From Thiobacillus sp. (GTDB lineage Bacteria; Pseudomonadota; Gammaproteobacteria; Burkholderiales; Thiobacillaceae): a DNA stretch of 64,000 bases. Under the pieces are notes generated by a model. The model was given only the letters and a program-made list of their open reading frames with translations. It did not search any database and was not told where the DNA came from. Of this stretch, positions 38,119 through 46,662 are shown piece after piece. Location of the stretch: assembly GCA_019459055.1 (NCBI GenBank), contig JAIBEI010000025.1, positions 50,249-114,248 of the forward strand, in the 5' to 3' direction. Every line of letters starts with the position of its first letter. Position 1 is the first letter of the stretch. A program made the translations under genes and the position numbers.

Positions 38119-40035
38119 TTATCCCACGGCGGCGGCGCGCGCCTGCTGGATCAGGTGGGTGAGCAGGGCACGCAGTTTGGCGGGGCGTAGCGGCTTGTGC
38201 AGCAGGGGGAAGCCGGCCTGGCTGATGCGCAGGATGGTGTCGGGTGCGGTGTCTCCGGTGACCACGATGGCCGGGATGCCGGGGCCGTATTTCTGCCGCA
38301 GGCGGACGATGACTTCGATGCCGTCGGTGTCGCCGGGCAGGCGGTAGTCCGACACGATGATGTCGGGTACGCGGGCGAGGCCATCGAGCCATTGCTCGGC
38401 TTCGGCGGCGCTGTGCGCGGTGACCAGGTCGATATTCCAGTTGTCGAACAGCTCGGCCATGCCGCGCAGGATCGCGCTTTCGTCGTCGACCAGCAGCACC
38501 AGCGCGTCGGCCGGGATTTGTTCGGGTGTGCCGGCGGCGATGGGGGGCTGGATCAGCCGGGCGTCGCCGCACGGCACATCGATGCTGAACATCGAGCCAT
38601 GGTCAGGGCGCGAGCACAAATCGGTCCGGTGCCCCAGCAGTCTGCCCAGGCGCGAGACGATGGCGAGCCCCAGCCCCAGCCCCTTGCTGCGGTCGCGCGC
38701 CGGGTTGTGCAGCTGCACGAATTCGTGGAACACGCTTTCCTGCTGGTCCGGCGGGATGCCGCGCCCGCTGTCGATCACGCTGAGACGCACCATGTCGCCG
38801 CGGCGGCGACAGGCCACCAGCACGCCACCGTCGTCGGTGTAGCGGATGGCGTTGGCGATCAGGTTGATCAGGATGCGCTCGATCAGCAGCGGGTCGCTGT
38901 ACAACGTGATGTCGCAGGGACGAAAGCGCAACCGCAGTCGTTTTTCTGCCGCCACTGCGCCGAACTGCTGTTCAAGTTCACGCAGCATCTTCTGCAGCGG
39001 AAAATGCACCGGGTGGACTTCGATGGCGCCTGCATCCAGCCGTGAAATATCCAGCAGTGCATTCAATAGCAAGGTCATCGCCGCGGTGGAGGCTTCGATG
39101 TTTTCGATCAGGGTTAGCGCTTCGGTCTGGTGGTTGCGCGCCTTCAATGCGGTGGCAAACAGCGACAGCGCATGCAGCGGCTGCCGCAGATCGTGGCTGG
39201 CGGCGGCGAAGAAGCGTGTCTTCGCGTGATGGGCGCGCTCGGCCAAGTCTTTTTTGGCGGCGAGATCGGCGGTGGCCTCGTGGATGCGCTGTTCCAGTTC
39301 GCTGCGGTGCGCCTGCAGGGCTTCTGCCATGTTGTTCACTCCGGCCGCCAGCGTGCCGACCTCGCCCGCCGGCGGCAACTGCGTGCGCACCGTGAGGTCG
39401 TGGCGCGCCAACCGCCCCACCACCTGCCCGACATGCCGCAACTGTCCGGCCAGCCGGTTGGACAGCCGCCAGGCCAGCGCACCCGTGAGCATCAGCGCCA
39501 CCAGCATCAGCAGCGCGGCGTGGATCAGGGTGTCGCGCTTGAAGGCGCCGATCTGGTCGAGCGATACCCCGACTTCCACATGCCCCAGGGGGTTGTCGAC
39601 CGGGGCGGCGCTGGCGGCGTAGAGCGCGTCGTCGTTGAAATCGGCGGCAGGCAGGCGAATCTCGCTGCGCTGCGCGTAATGAGCGTGCGGGAGGGCGGCA
39701 AGAAGGCGGTCGCCTGTGTCGGCGATCATCTGCCCGCGTGCGTCGAACGCGCGGGCAAAGGCCAGTTGGCTATTTGTGGCCTCGGTTTTGAGCAGCGCCT
39801 CCACCCGCGCCAAGTCGCCGCTGATCAGCGCGTACGGCAAGGCGTCGGCCAGGTGGCGGGCCGCATTGGCGGCGCGCGCGCGCAGCGCGTTTTCCGCGGT
39901 GGCGAGGGTCTGGGTGGTGAAATAAGCCGCCATTCCGAACTCGGCCAGCAGGGCGGGCAGCAGCGCAATCACCAGCATCCGGCTGCGGATGCTGGAAAGC
40001 GACAGCCGCCTGGACAGGGTCCGCAGGAAATTCAC
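38119..40035 (-). CDS. hybrid sensor histidine kinase with C-terminal receiver
   Basis: This is a 638-residue protein. Membrane helices at about 20-42 and 165-190 enclose a periplasmic sensor of about 120 residues. HAMP follows, then a coiled coil, HisKA (FFAAASHDLRQPLHALSLF, phospho-His), HATPase (NLIANAIRYTD, DSGRGIP, GLGLGLAIVSRL), and a receiver (LVLLVDDESAILRG, phospho-Asp in IIVSDYRLPG, Lys in LLHKPLRP). Starts with GTG overlapping the stop of a truncated receiver gene. Signal unknown. Confidence 0.9.
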   Translation of the reverse strand: MNFLRTLSRRLSLSSIRSRMLVIALLPALLAEFGMAAYFTTQTLATAENALRARAANAARHLADALPYALISGDLARVEALLKTEATNSQLAFARAFDARGQMIADTGDRLLAALPHAHYAQRSEIRLPAADFNDDALYAASAAPVDNPLGHVEVGVSLDQIGAFKRDTLIHAALLMLVALMLTGALAWRLSNRLAGQLRHVGQVVGRLARHDLTVRTQLPPAGEVGTLAAGVNNMAEALQAHRSELEQRIHEATADLAAKKDLAERAHHAKTRFFAAASHDLRQPLHALSLFATALKARNHQTEALTLIENIEASTAAMTLLLNALLDISRLDAGAIEVHPVHFPLQKMLRELEQQFGAVAAEKRLRLRFRPCDITLYSDPLLIERILINLIANAIRYTDDGGVLVACRRRGDMVRLSVIDSGRGIPPDQQESVFHEFVQLHNPARDRSKGLGLGLAIVSRLGRLLGHRTDLCSRPDHGSMFSIDVPCGDARLIQPPIAAGTPEQIPADALVLLVDDESAILRGMAELFDNWNIDLVTAHSAAEAEQWLDGLARVPDIIVSDYRLPGDTDGIEVIVRLRQKYGPGIPAIVVTGDTAPDTILRISQAGFPLLHKPLRPAKLRALLTHLIQQARAAAVG

Positions 40036-40184
40036 GCGACGTTGGCCCGCCGCAACACGGTCTGCGCAAACAGGCTGGGGTAATCGTGGGCGTCGACGAT
40101 CTCGACTGGCGGCTCCCGTTGCGAAAGCGCCTGCCTCACCCCCTCGTGCATCAGCGGGTGGTCGTCGGCCAAAAGGGTTTTCAA
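40032..40184 (-). CDS. truncated NarL-type receiver domain (50 residues)
   Basis: A small frame from TTG at 40184 has GGGAG seven bases upstream and reads MKTLLADDHPLMHEGVRQAL, the exact start of a NarL/LuxR response regulator receiver with the acidic pair. It stops after 50 residues, before the phospho-Asp. Its TGA overlaps the sensor kinase GTG. The remaining 150 or so residues of a normal regulator are absent. It is either a relic left by deletion or a leader peptide for the kinase. Confidence 0.65.
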   Translation of the reverse strand: MKTLLADDHPLMHEGVRQALSQREPPVEIVDAHDYPSLFAQTVLRRANVA

Positions 40185-40331
40185 GTGGGCGCTCCCTGCA
40201 TGGCCGGGATTCTAGCGCTCCGTGCGATTTCGTGTGCGGCAGATTGGGGCGGCGGTTTCGAGTCGGTTTGCCCCACCGGGCGCGGTCATTCCGCCCGGCC
40301 AATCCTCCGCCGGCAAAGCGCTTGCGACACG

Positions 40332-40946
40332 CTAGTTCGGGATTTCCCGGCACGCCACCAGCGCCGGGTCGTCGAAATGGTCGATCAGAATGCGCTTGAC
40401 CCGCAACTGCCAGAGGCGGCCGAATTCGGTTGCTTCTGCGGCGTTTGCCGTGCCTGCAAGCAGTTTCGGCATCAGCTTCTGCAGTTCGGGTGGGGCCGGC
40501 ACGACTTCAGGATGGTAGGCGACCGTCACGCGCGCGCCCGAATCGATCCGGGTGAAGCAGAGCTCGGCGTCGATTGCGGCGCCGAATAGCAGTAGATTGC
40601 GGCGGCTGAAGCGGCCCGCCAATCCCTTGAACCCGCCTTCGCCTGCCGCGCCGGTGAGCAGGCTGGCCACGGCGGCGGTGACGCCGGCAACGCCATCCGT
40701 CTGCGCGGCGCTCAGTTCGACCCGGATGCCGCCGCGCTCGGGAAGGCCGTCCGGATAAAGTCTCGCCAGCGCCTTCAGGGTCATGAGGTAGGCGCCCGCC
40801 ACGGTGGGGCAGGAATGCCCGGCGAGTTTGACCGCGTCGGTGTAGCCGTATTCGATCCGGCCGTTTTCGGCGGCACCGAGCAGTTCGGCCAGAGCGTCGT
40901 GCAGGGTGAGGCGGGGCACGGCAGCAAAAAATTCCGGATAGCTCAT
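40332..40946 (-). CDS. FmdE-like protein next to NnrS
   Basis: This 204-residue soluble protein with AGHSCPTVAGAYLMTLKAL resembles the FmdE family motif (GHxCPG...), in which His and Cys bind metal. ELCFTRIDSGARVTV and the rest give no enzyme signature. The ATG at 40946 overlaps the NnrS-like stop region by four bases, so they are co-translated. It is probably linked to NO or metal metabolism by context only. Confidence 0.6.
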   Translation of the reverse strand: MSYPEFFAAVPRLTLHDALAELLGAAENGRIEYGYTDAVKLAGHSCPTVAGAYLMTLKALARLYPDGLPERGGIRVELSAAQTDGVAGVTAAVASLLTGAAGEGGFKGLAGRFSRRNLLLFGAAIDAELCFTRIDSGARVTVAYHPEVVPAPPELQKLMPKLLAGTANAAEATEFGRLWQLRVKRILIDHFDDPALVACREIPN

Positions 40947-42085
40947 GATGGATTCCTTTTTTGAATGATGAAAGCCTGCAGCAGCGCGGCGGCGGCCTGC
41001 AGCAGAAACCAGATCAGCGTGGCCGCGCCCAGCAGCAGGCCCCACTCGTGGCTTAATCCGGCCGCGATCCCGCCCAGGCAAAACAGCACGGCACGGACGC
41101 CGCCGTAGCGTCCCAGGTGGGCGCGCAGCCGGGCATGCCAGTCGCTTTGTATGCCCGGACGCAGCCAGACCGGCAACAACTGGCTGGCCGCGCCGGACAC
41201 CAGCGGCAGCATGAAGCCGCCGACGAAGGCCAGCGCCGGTTGGGTGGCGCGAAACCCGCCCTCCGCAGCCAGCGGGGCCATGGCGCCAAAAATCAGGCTG
41301 AGGGCGAATCCGGCCAGCGCGGCGGCGAGCAGTGGTGCAGCGCCGTGCAGGGCGAGAATTTCGGTGCGATACAGCCGCAGCCAGCTTGCGCCCAGCCGCA
41401 CCAGCGGGACCGCCCATAAGACGCCGCCGATCCAGGCGAGCGGGCCGAACCAGGCCGCGCCGATGGCGACCAGCAGGGTGCCGGCGGTCGCCCACGGCAG
41501 ATCGCGGCGCAGCCGTGGGCCGACTTGCGGGTCGGGCCTGCCGGTGACGGTCGGCAGCAGCACCGCGAGGGTGCTCACGGCGGTCAGCCCGACGAAGCCG
41601 AGCGTGTTGAGATGCAGATGGAGGCGGTGCAGGGCAAGCGCCTGCTGCGGCCAGGCCGCACTGGCGAGGATGGCAAGCAGGGCCAGCACGAGACAGGCCA
41701 GTGCGGCGGCGTACCAGGCCAGGCCGGGGTGCGGCCGGCCCAGCATCCCGGCACGGCGGTGCCGGCTCCAGGCGAGCAGCGCGCCGGCCGCGGTCAGCGC
41801 CAGCAGCGCGCCCGCATAACGCACCCAATACAGGCCGGGCATGCTGAGCGCGCCCACCACCAGCGCGCCGCCCGCCAGCGCCAGGACGGGGATGCCGAGC
41901 AGTCCGGCGGCGGCGGCACGGGTGCGGGTGAGCACCGGGATGAAGTGACTCATGGCGCCGAAGATCAACGGCATGGCCCCTACCGCCAGAATCAGGTGGA
42001 GGACGGCGGCGCGTCCGGCGTGAGGCGCCCACAGCAAGGCCGCGGCAAACGCGACCAGTGCCAGGAATACCTGCGCCGGCAACAC
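40943..42085 (-). CDS. NnrS-like heme/copper membrane protein
   Basis: This 380-residue protein has about twelve hydrophobic helices and histidines in helices (GAMSHFIPVLTRT, HRLHLHLNTLGFVGLTAVSTLAVLLP). That pattern fits NnrS and its relatives, which guard against NO in denitrifiers. It lies in a DUF2249-NnrS-FmdE run divergent from nsrR. A relative is at 47668. The assignment rests on helix pattern and context. Confidence 0.65.
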   Translation of the reverse strand: MLPAQVFLALVAFAAALLWAPHAGRAAVLHLILAVGAMPLIFGAMSHFIPVLTRTRAAAAGLLGIPVLALAGGALVVGALSMPGLYWVRYAGALLALTAAGALLAWSRHRRAGMLGRPHPGLAWYAAALACLVLALLAILASAAWPQQALALHRLHLHLNTLGFVGLTAVSTLAVLLPTVTGRPDPQVGPRLRRDLPWATAGTLLVAIGAAWFGPLAWIGGVLWAVPLVRLGASWLRLYRTEILALHGAAPLLAAALAGFALSLIFGAMAPLAAEGGFRATQPALAFVGGFMLPLVSGAASQLLPVWLRPGIQSDWHARLRAHLGRYGGVRAVLFCLGGIAAGLSHEWGLLLGAATLIWFLLQAAAALLQAFIIQKRNPS

Positions 42086-42093
42086 CGGCGGCC

Positions 42094-42348
42094 TTAGCTG
42101 CGGATGAAGTCGATCACGATTTCACCCGGGTTGCGCAGCAGGTACTGGATTTCAACGGCGTCGCCATAGCGGGCGCGCAGCTGGTCGAGCAGCGGCAACG
42201 GGTCGTGGTCGTTGACGAAGCGCATGCGCTCGCCCGAATTCAGCGCGTCCAGCGCACCGAAAATGGCCGCGTGGCGAAAACGCTTGGCGATTCCGCGCGC
42301 GTCGAAGGGGTAGATGTTGTCCTGGCGAAGATGGAGGTGGGCACTCAT
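42094..42348 (-). CDS. DUF2249 domain protein
   Basis: This 84-residue protein has IYPFDARGIAKRFRHAAIFGALDALNSGERMRFVNDHDPLPLLDQL, the DUF2249 signature. Such proteins commonly flank hemerythrin, NnrS and nitrite/NO reductase genes. Function unknown. It is first in a run with the NnrS-like and FmdE-like genes, facing nsrR. AGGA lies upstream of ATG. Confidence 0.85.
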   Translation of the reverse strand: MSAHLHLRQDNIYPFDARGIAKRFRHAAIFGALDALNSGERMRFVNDHDPLPLLDQLRARYGDAVEIQYLLRNPGEIVIDFIRS

Positions 42349-42377
42349 GGCAGTCGTCCTGTAGATGTAGATGGAAT

Positions 42378-42422
42378 ACATATTATAAACACAGGTGCCA
42401 TTTCTTCGGGCCTATAATATGT
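42378..42422. promoter_or_regulatory. symmetric divergent promoter between DUF2249 and nsrR
   Basis: ACATATTATA (42378-42387) and TATAATATGT (42413-42422) are perfect inverted copies 25 bases apart. Each contains an outward-facing TATAAT (minus strand 42387-42382, plus strand 42413-42418). TTGCATCTAA at 42428-42437 resembles an NsrR half-site. The layout suits one regulator controlling both directions. Confidence 0.6.
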
Positions 42423-42450
42423 TTTTTACTTGCATCTAAAGTCCGCCACC

Positions 42451-42852
42451 ATGCAGCTCACCCGCTTCACCGATTTCTCTCTGAGGGTGCTGATCCACCT
42501 GGGGCGCCACCCCGGCGCACTGGCCACGGTGGCGGGGATGGCCGCCGAGCATGGCATTTCCCGCCACCACCTGACGCATGTGGTGCACCAGTTGGGCCTC
42601 AAGGGCTACATCGAAACGACGCGCGGCAAGGGCGGCGGTTTCCGCCTGGCGCGCAGCCCCGAACGGATCCGGATCGGCGATGTGGTGCGCGATATGGAGA
42701 CGGGGTTCGAGCTCGCCGAGTGCTTCCGGCCGGGCGAATCCGCGTGCCGCCTGATGCCGGGCTGTGCGCTCAAGGGCATCCTGGCGGAAGCCGGCCATGC
42801 CTTTCTGTCCAGCCTGGATCGCTACACCCTGGCCGATTTGCTGCCCGTCTAG
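42451..42852 (+). CDS. nsrR: Rrf2-family regulator, NsrR (NO sensor)
   Basis: This 133-residue regulator begins MQLTRFTDFSLRVLIHL and has a winged helix (HGISRHHLTHVVHQLGLKGYIETTRGKGGGFRLA). Three cluster cysteines are in ECFRPGESACRLMPGCALKGIL. These match NsrR, which loses its iron-sulfur cluster with NO and frees NO-stress genes. I chose the ATG at 42451 because the sequence starts at the conserved MxLTxFTD. Divergent from DUF2249-NnrS. Confidence 0.88.
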   Translation: MQLTRFTDFSLRVLIHLGRHPGALATVAGMAAEHGISRHHLTHVVHQLGLKGYIETTRGKGGGFRLARSPERIRIGDVVRDMETGFELAECFRPGESACRLMPGCALKGILAEAGHAFLSSLDRYTLADLLPV

Positions 42853-42892
42853 TTTGACGGGCGGCGGATGCCGCCGCCGAGGCGATGGCCGC

Positions 42893-44137
42893 TCAGGGCG
42901 GCAGTGCGATTTTCTGGTCGACGCTGAACTGGTAGTCCAGGAATACCTGCTCCGCGCTGAGAACCTGATAGCTGCCGTCCGGCAGGCGCCGGGTGGTGTC
43001 CTTGAGGCGGTAGGTGGTTTGGCCGCACGTCCAGCAGTCGAAGTTGCGCATGTGGGTGCACAGGCAGGTCTTGTCCATGACCTTCACCTTCTTTGCGCCC
43101 AGGTGCAGCTCCACTTCACGGTTGTAGGCGTCGATATAGCTGCAGCGGCCGTTGGCGTCGAGCAGGTAGCCGTAGGCCTCGCAGTTGGGGCGGATTCCTG
43201 CGCCGATCGCCGGGCTGCTTTTGAGCATGCGCATCGGGTAGCCGGTCGGCGAGATGGTGTTGACTTCGATGTCTTCTTCGCTGGCCTTGAAGTATTCCTG
43301 CTTGACCTTGTCCGGCAGGCCGCATTCCTGGGTGACGGTGAAGCGCGTGGCCACCTGCGCGGCCGCCACGCCCTGTTCGAGGAAGGATACGGCATCGCTG
43401 CCGGTGAAAATGCCGCCGGCGGCGATCACCGGGATATCGAGATGTTCGGTTTTGAGGAACGCCTGCACTTCGGCGACGAGGGTGCGCAGGTCGTACTTCG
43501 CCCAGTCCAGGCCGAAGCCGAGGTGGCCGCCGGCGAGCGGCCCTTCCACCACGACAAAGTCCGGCAGCCGCTGCAGCCGCGCGTTCTTGCGCAGGAACAT
43601 CGCCAGCGCGCGCGACGAGGAAACGATGATGCCGAGCTTGGCGTCGCGAAAGCGCGGGTGGTCCTCGATCAGCGCAAACGAGCCAAGATGCAGGCCGGCG
43701 CTGAGCGTGATGCCGTCGATGCCGGCGTCGAGCGCGGCCGACAGGCGTACCCGCAGCGTTTCGCGCGGCGCATTCATGGTCAGTTTCTCCATGCAATTGA
43801 TGAAGATCATGCCGTCGCCGCGCTTGGCCTCCATGGTGCGGCTCACATGGTTGCGCGTGGCCTCTTCGAGCACCGCGAGGTTGAAATGCACGTTGGACTT
43901 GTCGCTGCTGGCGACGTTGGCCTTGTATTTTTTCAGCTTCTCGCTGACAAATTTGGTGCCGTAGCGCCGGTCTGACACGGACTGCACCAAAGCGTCGGAG
44001 ACATGGCCAATACCGCCGAGACGCGCCACTTCGAGCGCCAGTTCGGCGGTCGAAATGTCTACTCCCATGCCGCCGATGACGATCGGCACCAGTTCCTGCT
44101 TGCCGAAGCGCAGGCGGAAATCATCCACGCGTTTCAT
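42893..44137 (-). CDS. nitronate monooxygenase family flavoprotein, cysteine-rich type
   Basis: This 414-residue NMO-fold protein has PIVIGGMGVDISTAELALEVARLGGIGHVSD, VVEGPLAGGHLGFGLDW and the FMN site VIAAGGIFTGSDAVSFLEQGVAAAQVATRFTVT. The C-terminus adds cysteines (TCLCTHMRNFDCWTC) that could hold a metal cluster. ATG at 44137 follows GAGGGT. It converges on nsrR. Its substrate is unknown; it differs from the copy at 29689. Confidence 0.8.
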   Translation of the reverse strand: MKRVDDFRLRFGKQELVPIVIGGMGVDISTAELALEVARLGGIGHVSDALVQSVSDRRYGTKFVSEKLKKYKANVASSDKSNVHFNLAVLEEATRNHVSRTMEAKRGDGMIFINCMEKLTMNAPRETLRVRLSAALDAGIDGITLSAGLHLGSFALIEDHPRFRDAKLGIIVSSSRALAMFLRKNARLQRLPDFVVVEGPLAGGHLGFGLDWAKYDLRTLVAEVQAFLKTEHLDIPVIAAGGIFTGSDAVSFLEQGVAAAQVATRFTVTQECGLPDKVKQEYFKASEEDIEVNTISPTGYPMRMLKSSPAIGAGIRPNCEAYGYLLDANGRCSYIDAYNREVELHLGAKKVKVMDKTCLCTHMRNFDCWTCGQTTYRLKDTTRRLPDGSYQVLSAEQVFLDYQFSVDQKIALPP

Positions 44138-44355
44138 ACTGACCCTCTGGTTCTCGTTGACTGGCCCGGCCGGCGAGCGCGCCCGGCACCCTGCCGGGGC
44201 AAGGCTATTGCGGGAACGCCGGCATGTCGTCAGGCCGCGACTCAACAGCTTGAATAACGAAATATTGTATCCGCACGCCGCACGGATGACACCGGAAAGA
44301 TTCCTTGCGGTCGGCCGCAAGGCCTGCGGCGACATTTCAAGACTTCACGATCCGC

Positions 44356-44386
44356 TTGCACAAAAAGCAAAGTTGTCTTATATAAT
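44356..44386 (+). promoter_or_regulatory. promoter of the cytochrome-FadL cluster
   Basis: TTGCAC (44356-44361) and a consensus TATAAT (44381-44386) are 19 bases apart. The operator-like palindrome at 44394 covers the expected start of transcription. Confidence 0.6.
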
Positions 44387-44393
44387 CGCACGA

Positions 44394-44417
44394 ACACGTG
44401 ATCGAGCGATCACGTGT
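44394..44417. promoter_or_regulatory. perfect 24-bp palindromic operator
   Basis: ACACGTGATCG is repeated inverted as CGATCACGTGT with two bases between. It sits eight bases after the -10 box, where a bound repressor would block initiation. The TetR regulator encoded at the end of this cluster is the best candidate binder. Confidence 0.8.
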
Positions 44418-44451
44418 CAACTCTGTGCCCCCACCTCCTGGAGATCTCTGT

Positions 44452-45048
44452 ATGAAAAAATTCCTGTTTACCCCGTTGATACTGGCTGCCTGCCTCGTCT
44501 CGACCGGCCTTGCGGCAGCTGAAACCCCCCAACCCGCAGCGCCCATGCCTGCCGAAATGCAGAACATGATGAAGGCCTTCACCCCGGAAATGCGCCAGAA
44601 GGTGATGGCGCTATCCCCCGAGCTGAAGGGCACCATCGTGAAACTGCATGCGGGCCATCCGCGTCGCGCCAAGGAAACGAATCTGCGCCAGATCATGCAT
44701 GAAATCCTGTCCGAATATCAGAGCATCGCCTCGGCAGTGGCGACCGACAACGCCGAGCAGGCAGCCGAAGCTGCGCGCCGCCTGGCCAGCCACCGCATCC
44801 CCAAGGGTGGTTTGCTGCCGTATTTCCCGCTGGACAAAGTCAACGACAACGACCTGGGGGTGCTGCCGGCGATGAACACGGCCGTCGAGGGCAGCGCGCT
44901 CAAGCTGGCGGAAGCCGCGGATGCGGGCAACATGGCGTTGGCCGCTTCCTACATGAGCGACATCATGACCGGATGCGTTGCCTGCCATCAGAAATTCCGC
45001 GGCGTGCCCGGCAATTCGGCCAACCTGATGAGCCCCATGTCCAAGTAA
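44452..45048 (+). CDS. secreted c-type cytochrome with C-terminal CxxCH
   Basis: This 198-residue periplasmic protein has a signal peptide MKKFLFTPLILAACLVSTGLAAA and a helical body with a single heme site CVACH near the C-terminus (about residues 178-182). A C-terminal CxxCH in a helical protein is the layout of cytochrome c'-like proteins. GGAGAT precedes the ATG. First gene of cytochrome-FadL-DUF2892; electron partner unknown. Confidence 0.85.
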   Translation: MKKFLFTPLILAACLVSTGLAAAETPQPAAPMPAEMQNMMKAFTPEMRQKVMALSPELKGTIVKLHAGHPRRAKETNLRQIMHEILSEYQSIASAVATDNAEQAAEAARRLASHRIPKGGLLPYFPLDKVNDNDLGVLPAMNTAVEGSALKLAEAADAGNMALAASYMSDIMTGCVACHQKFRGVPGNSANLMSPMSK

Positions 45049-45078
45049 TTCCCAACCCAACTAGTGGAGATCTGAATA

Positions 45079-46251
45079 ATGAAAAAGCAACTTTTATCGG
45101 CTGCCGTATCGGCTGCCCTGCTGGTAATGGCACACAGCGCCCACGCCACCAACGGCGACCAGATGTTCGCCATGTCGGCTGCACAGGCGGGGATGGGCGG
45201 CGCCACCGTGGCACAGGCCCAGGATGCCGTGACGGTGCTGGTCAACCCGGCCGGCATGGCCGATCTCGGCATTACGGATGTGCGCATGGACCTGGGCTTC
45301 GGCCTGCTGAATCCGCCGCGCGAGGTGAACGGGCAGGAGAGCGACTCCGACTGGTACATGATGCCGACCGGCGCCGCCGTGTTCAACGTCAACGACAAGC
45401 TTTTCCTCGGCATGGGACTGGGCGGCATTTCGGGCATGGGGGTCAACGTGGACGACATCTACGCCGCCATGGGGGGCAGCCAGCCCATCGTGACGACCAA
45501 GCAGGTATTTCGCTTCTCGCCGGCCGCCGCGTACAAGGTCACTGATGCGCTGACCCTGGGGGCGTCACTGAACGTCGTCAATCAGAGCCTGTCGATGTCC
45601 TTTGTCGGTGGGGGCGGCACCCAGGTCAACCTGCCGCAAAACCAGCAATTCGGCTTCGGCGCGACGCTGGGCGCCACCTACAAGATCAATCCCAAGCTGC
45701 AGGCGGGCTTTACGTACACGGGCAAGACCGGTGTTTCCGACATGGAATACAACACCCCGACAGGAACGACCCGCTTCGACATGGACATGCCCGCCTCGGC
45801 CGCCTTCGGCCTGGCGTTCAAGCCCATGCCGAGTCTGCTGGTGGAGGCCGACATCAAGCGCATTTTCTTCAATGATGTAATGGACCGTGTCACGGTCACC
45901 AATCCTCAGCCTGGGATGCCGCCGGTGCTGGCCTTCGGCTGGGATGACCAGACGGTCTATTCCATCGGCGTGAAGAAGGACATGGGGAAAATGGCGGTCA
46001 GCGTCGGCTACAACTATGGCGAATCGCCCATTGGCCCCGAGGATGTCAATGCGAACCTGGGCTCCACCGCAATTGTGGAACATCACCTGTCGTTCGGCCT
46101 CACGCGCAAGTTCAGCGACAAGGTGAGCGGCAGTTTTGCCTACACCCATGCCTTTGAAAACGAACTGACTTCGAACGTTGTTGGTCAGCCGGCCAACACC
46201 ATCAAGATCAGCCAGAACCAGTACAACCTCAACATCTCGTACAAGTTCTGA
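45079..46251 (+). CDS. FadL/OmpP1/TodX-type outer membrane transporter
   Basis: This 390-residue protein has a signal peptide ending AHA-TNG, the FadL N-terminal hatch sequence (QAGMGGATVAQAQDAVTVLVNPAGMADL), a chain of amphipathic strands and a C-terminal aromatic residue (LNISYKF). The family imports fatty acids and other hydrophobic compounds. It follows the cytochrome by 30 bases, so its cargo may be linked to that cytochrome's redox chain; this is speculation. Confidence 0.88.
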   Translation: MKKQLLSAAVSAALLVMAHSAHATNGDQMFAMSAAQAGMGGATVAQAQDAVTVLVNPAGMADLGITDVRMDLGFGLLNPPREVNGQESDSDWYMMPTGAAVFNVNDKLFLGMGLGGISGMGVNVDDIYAAMGGSQPIVTTKQVFRFSPAAAYKVTDALTLGASLNVVNQSLSMSFVGGGGTQVNLPQNQQFGFGATLGATYKINPKLQAGFTYTGKTGVSDMEYNTPTGTTRFDMDMPASAAFGLAFKPMPSLLVEADIKRIFFNDVMDRVTVTNPQPGMPPVLAFGWDDQTVYSIGVKKDMGKMAVSVGYNYGESPIGPEDVNANLGSTAIVEHHLSFGLTRKFSDKVSGSFAYTHAFENELTSNVVGQPANTIKISQNQYNLNISYKF

Positions 46252-46318
46252 TCGGGCGGCCGGGCTTCCGGCCTCCCCCGATCTCATCGAAACGAACTCA
46301 ATTCATTAGGAGAATCTC

Positions 46319-46525
46319 ATGACCGTAGACCGCATCGTGCACCTTATGGCGGGCCTGATGGTGCTGCTCAGCATCGCCCTGGCCCATTTCACCAACAACC
46401 CGGCCTGGCTCTGGCTGACCGCCTTTGTCGGCGCCAACCTGGCGCAAAGTGGCGTGACCGGCTTCTGCCCGCTGGCTTTCATACTCAAAAAATCCGGCGT
46501 AAAAGAAGGCAGCTGTTGTTCCTGA
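46319..46525 (+). CDS. DUF2892 (YgaP-type) small membrane protein
   Basis: This 68-residue protein begins MTVDRIVHLMAGLMVLLSIALAH and has two membrane helices and the family motif GFCPLAFIL. It ends in SCCS. AGGAG is upstream. It resembles the membrane anchor of YgaP without the rhodanese. A terminator follows, so it ends the cytochrome operon. Confidence 0.85.
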   Translation: MTVDRIVHLMAGLMVLLSIALAHFTNNPAWLWLTAFVGANLAQSGVTGFCPLAFILKKSGVKEGSCCS

Positions 46526-46549
46526 TTTGATGTGAAGGCTGTCCTTTCA

Positions 46550-46580
46550 GCAGCAGCCATTCGCGCTGCTGCCGTTTTTT
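46550..46580 (+). terminator. rho-independent terminator after DUF2892
   Basis: GCAGCAGC and GCTGCTGC pair around a seven-base loop, followed by CG and six T. Confidence 0.85.
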
Positions 46581-46662
46581 ATTCCGGATGCGCCCAATGT
46601 TGTCCAGCCTGGATGGCATGTACTATTTCGCTTGCTGGTATTGCTTTGGGCGCCAAAACACA

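Larger units (their letters stand above)
44138..44451. other. regulatory region between nitronate monooxygenase and cytochrome genes
   Basis: This 314-base stretch lies between divergent genes. Beyond the promoter and palindrome listed separately, I see no gene or repeat in it. Confidence 0.5.
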
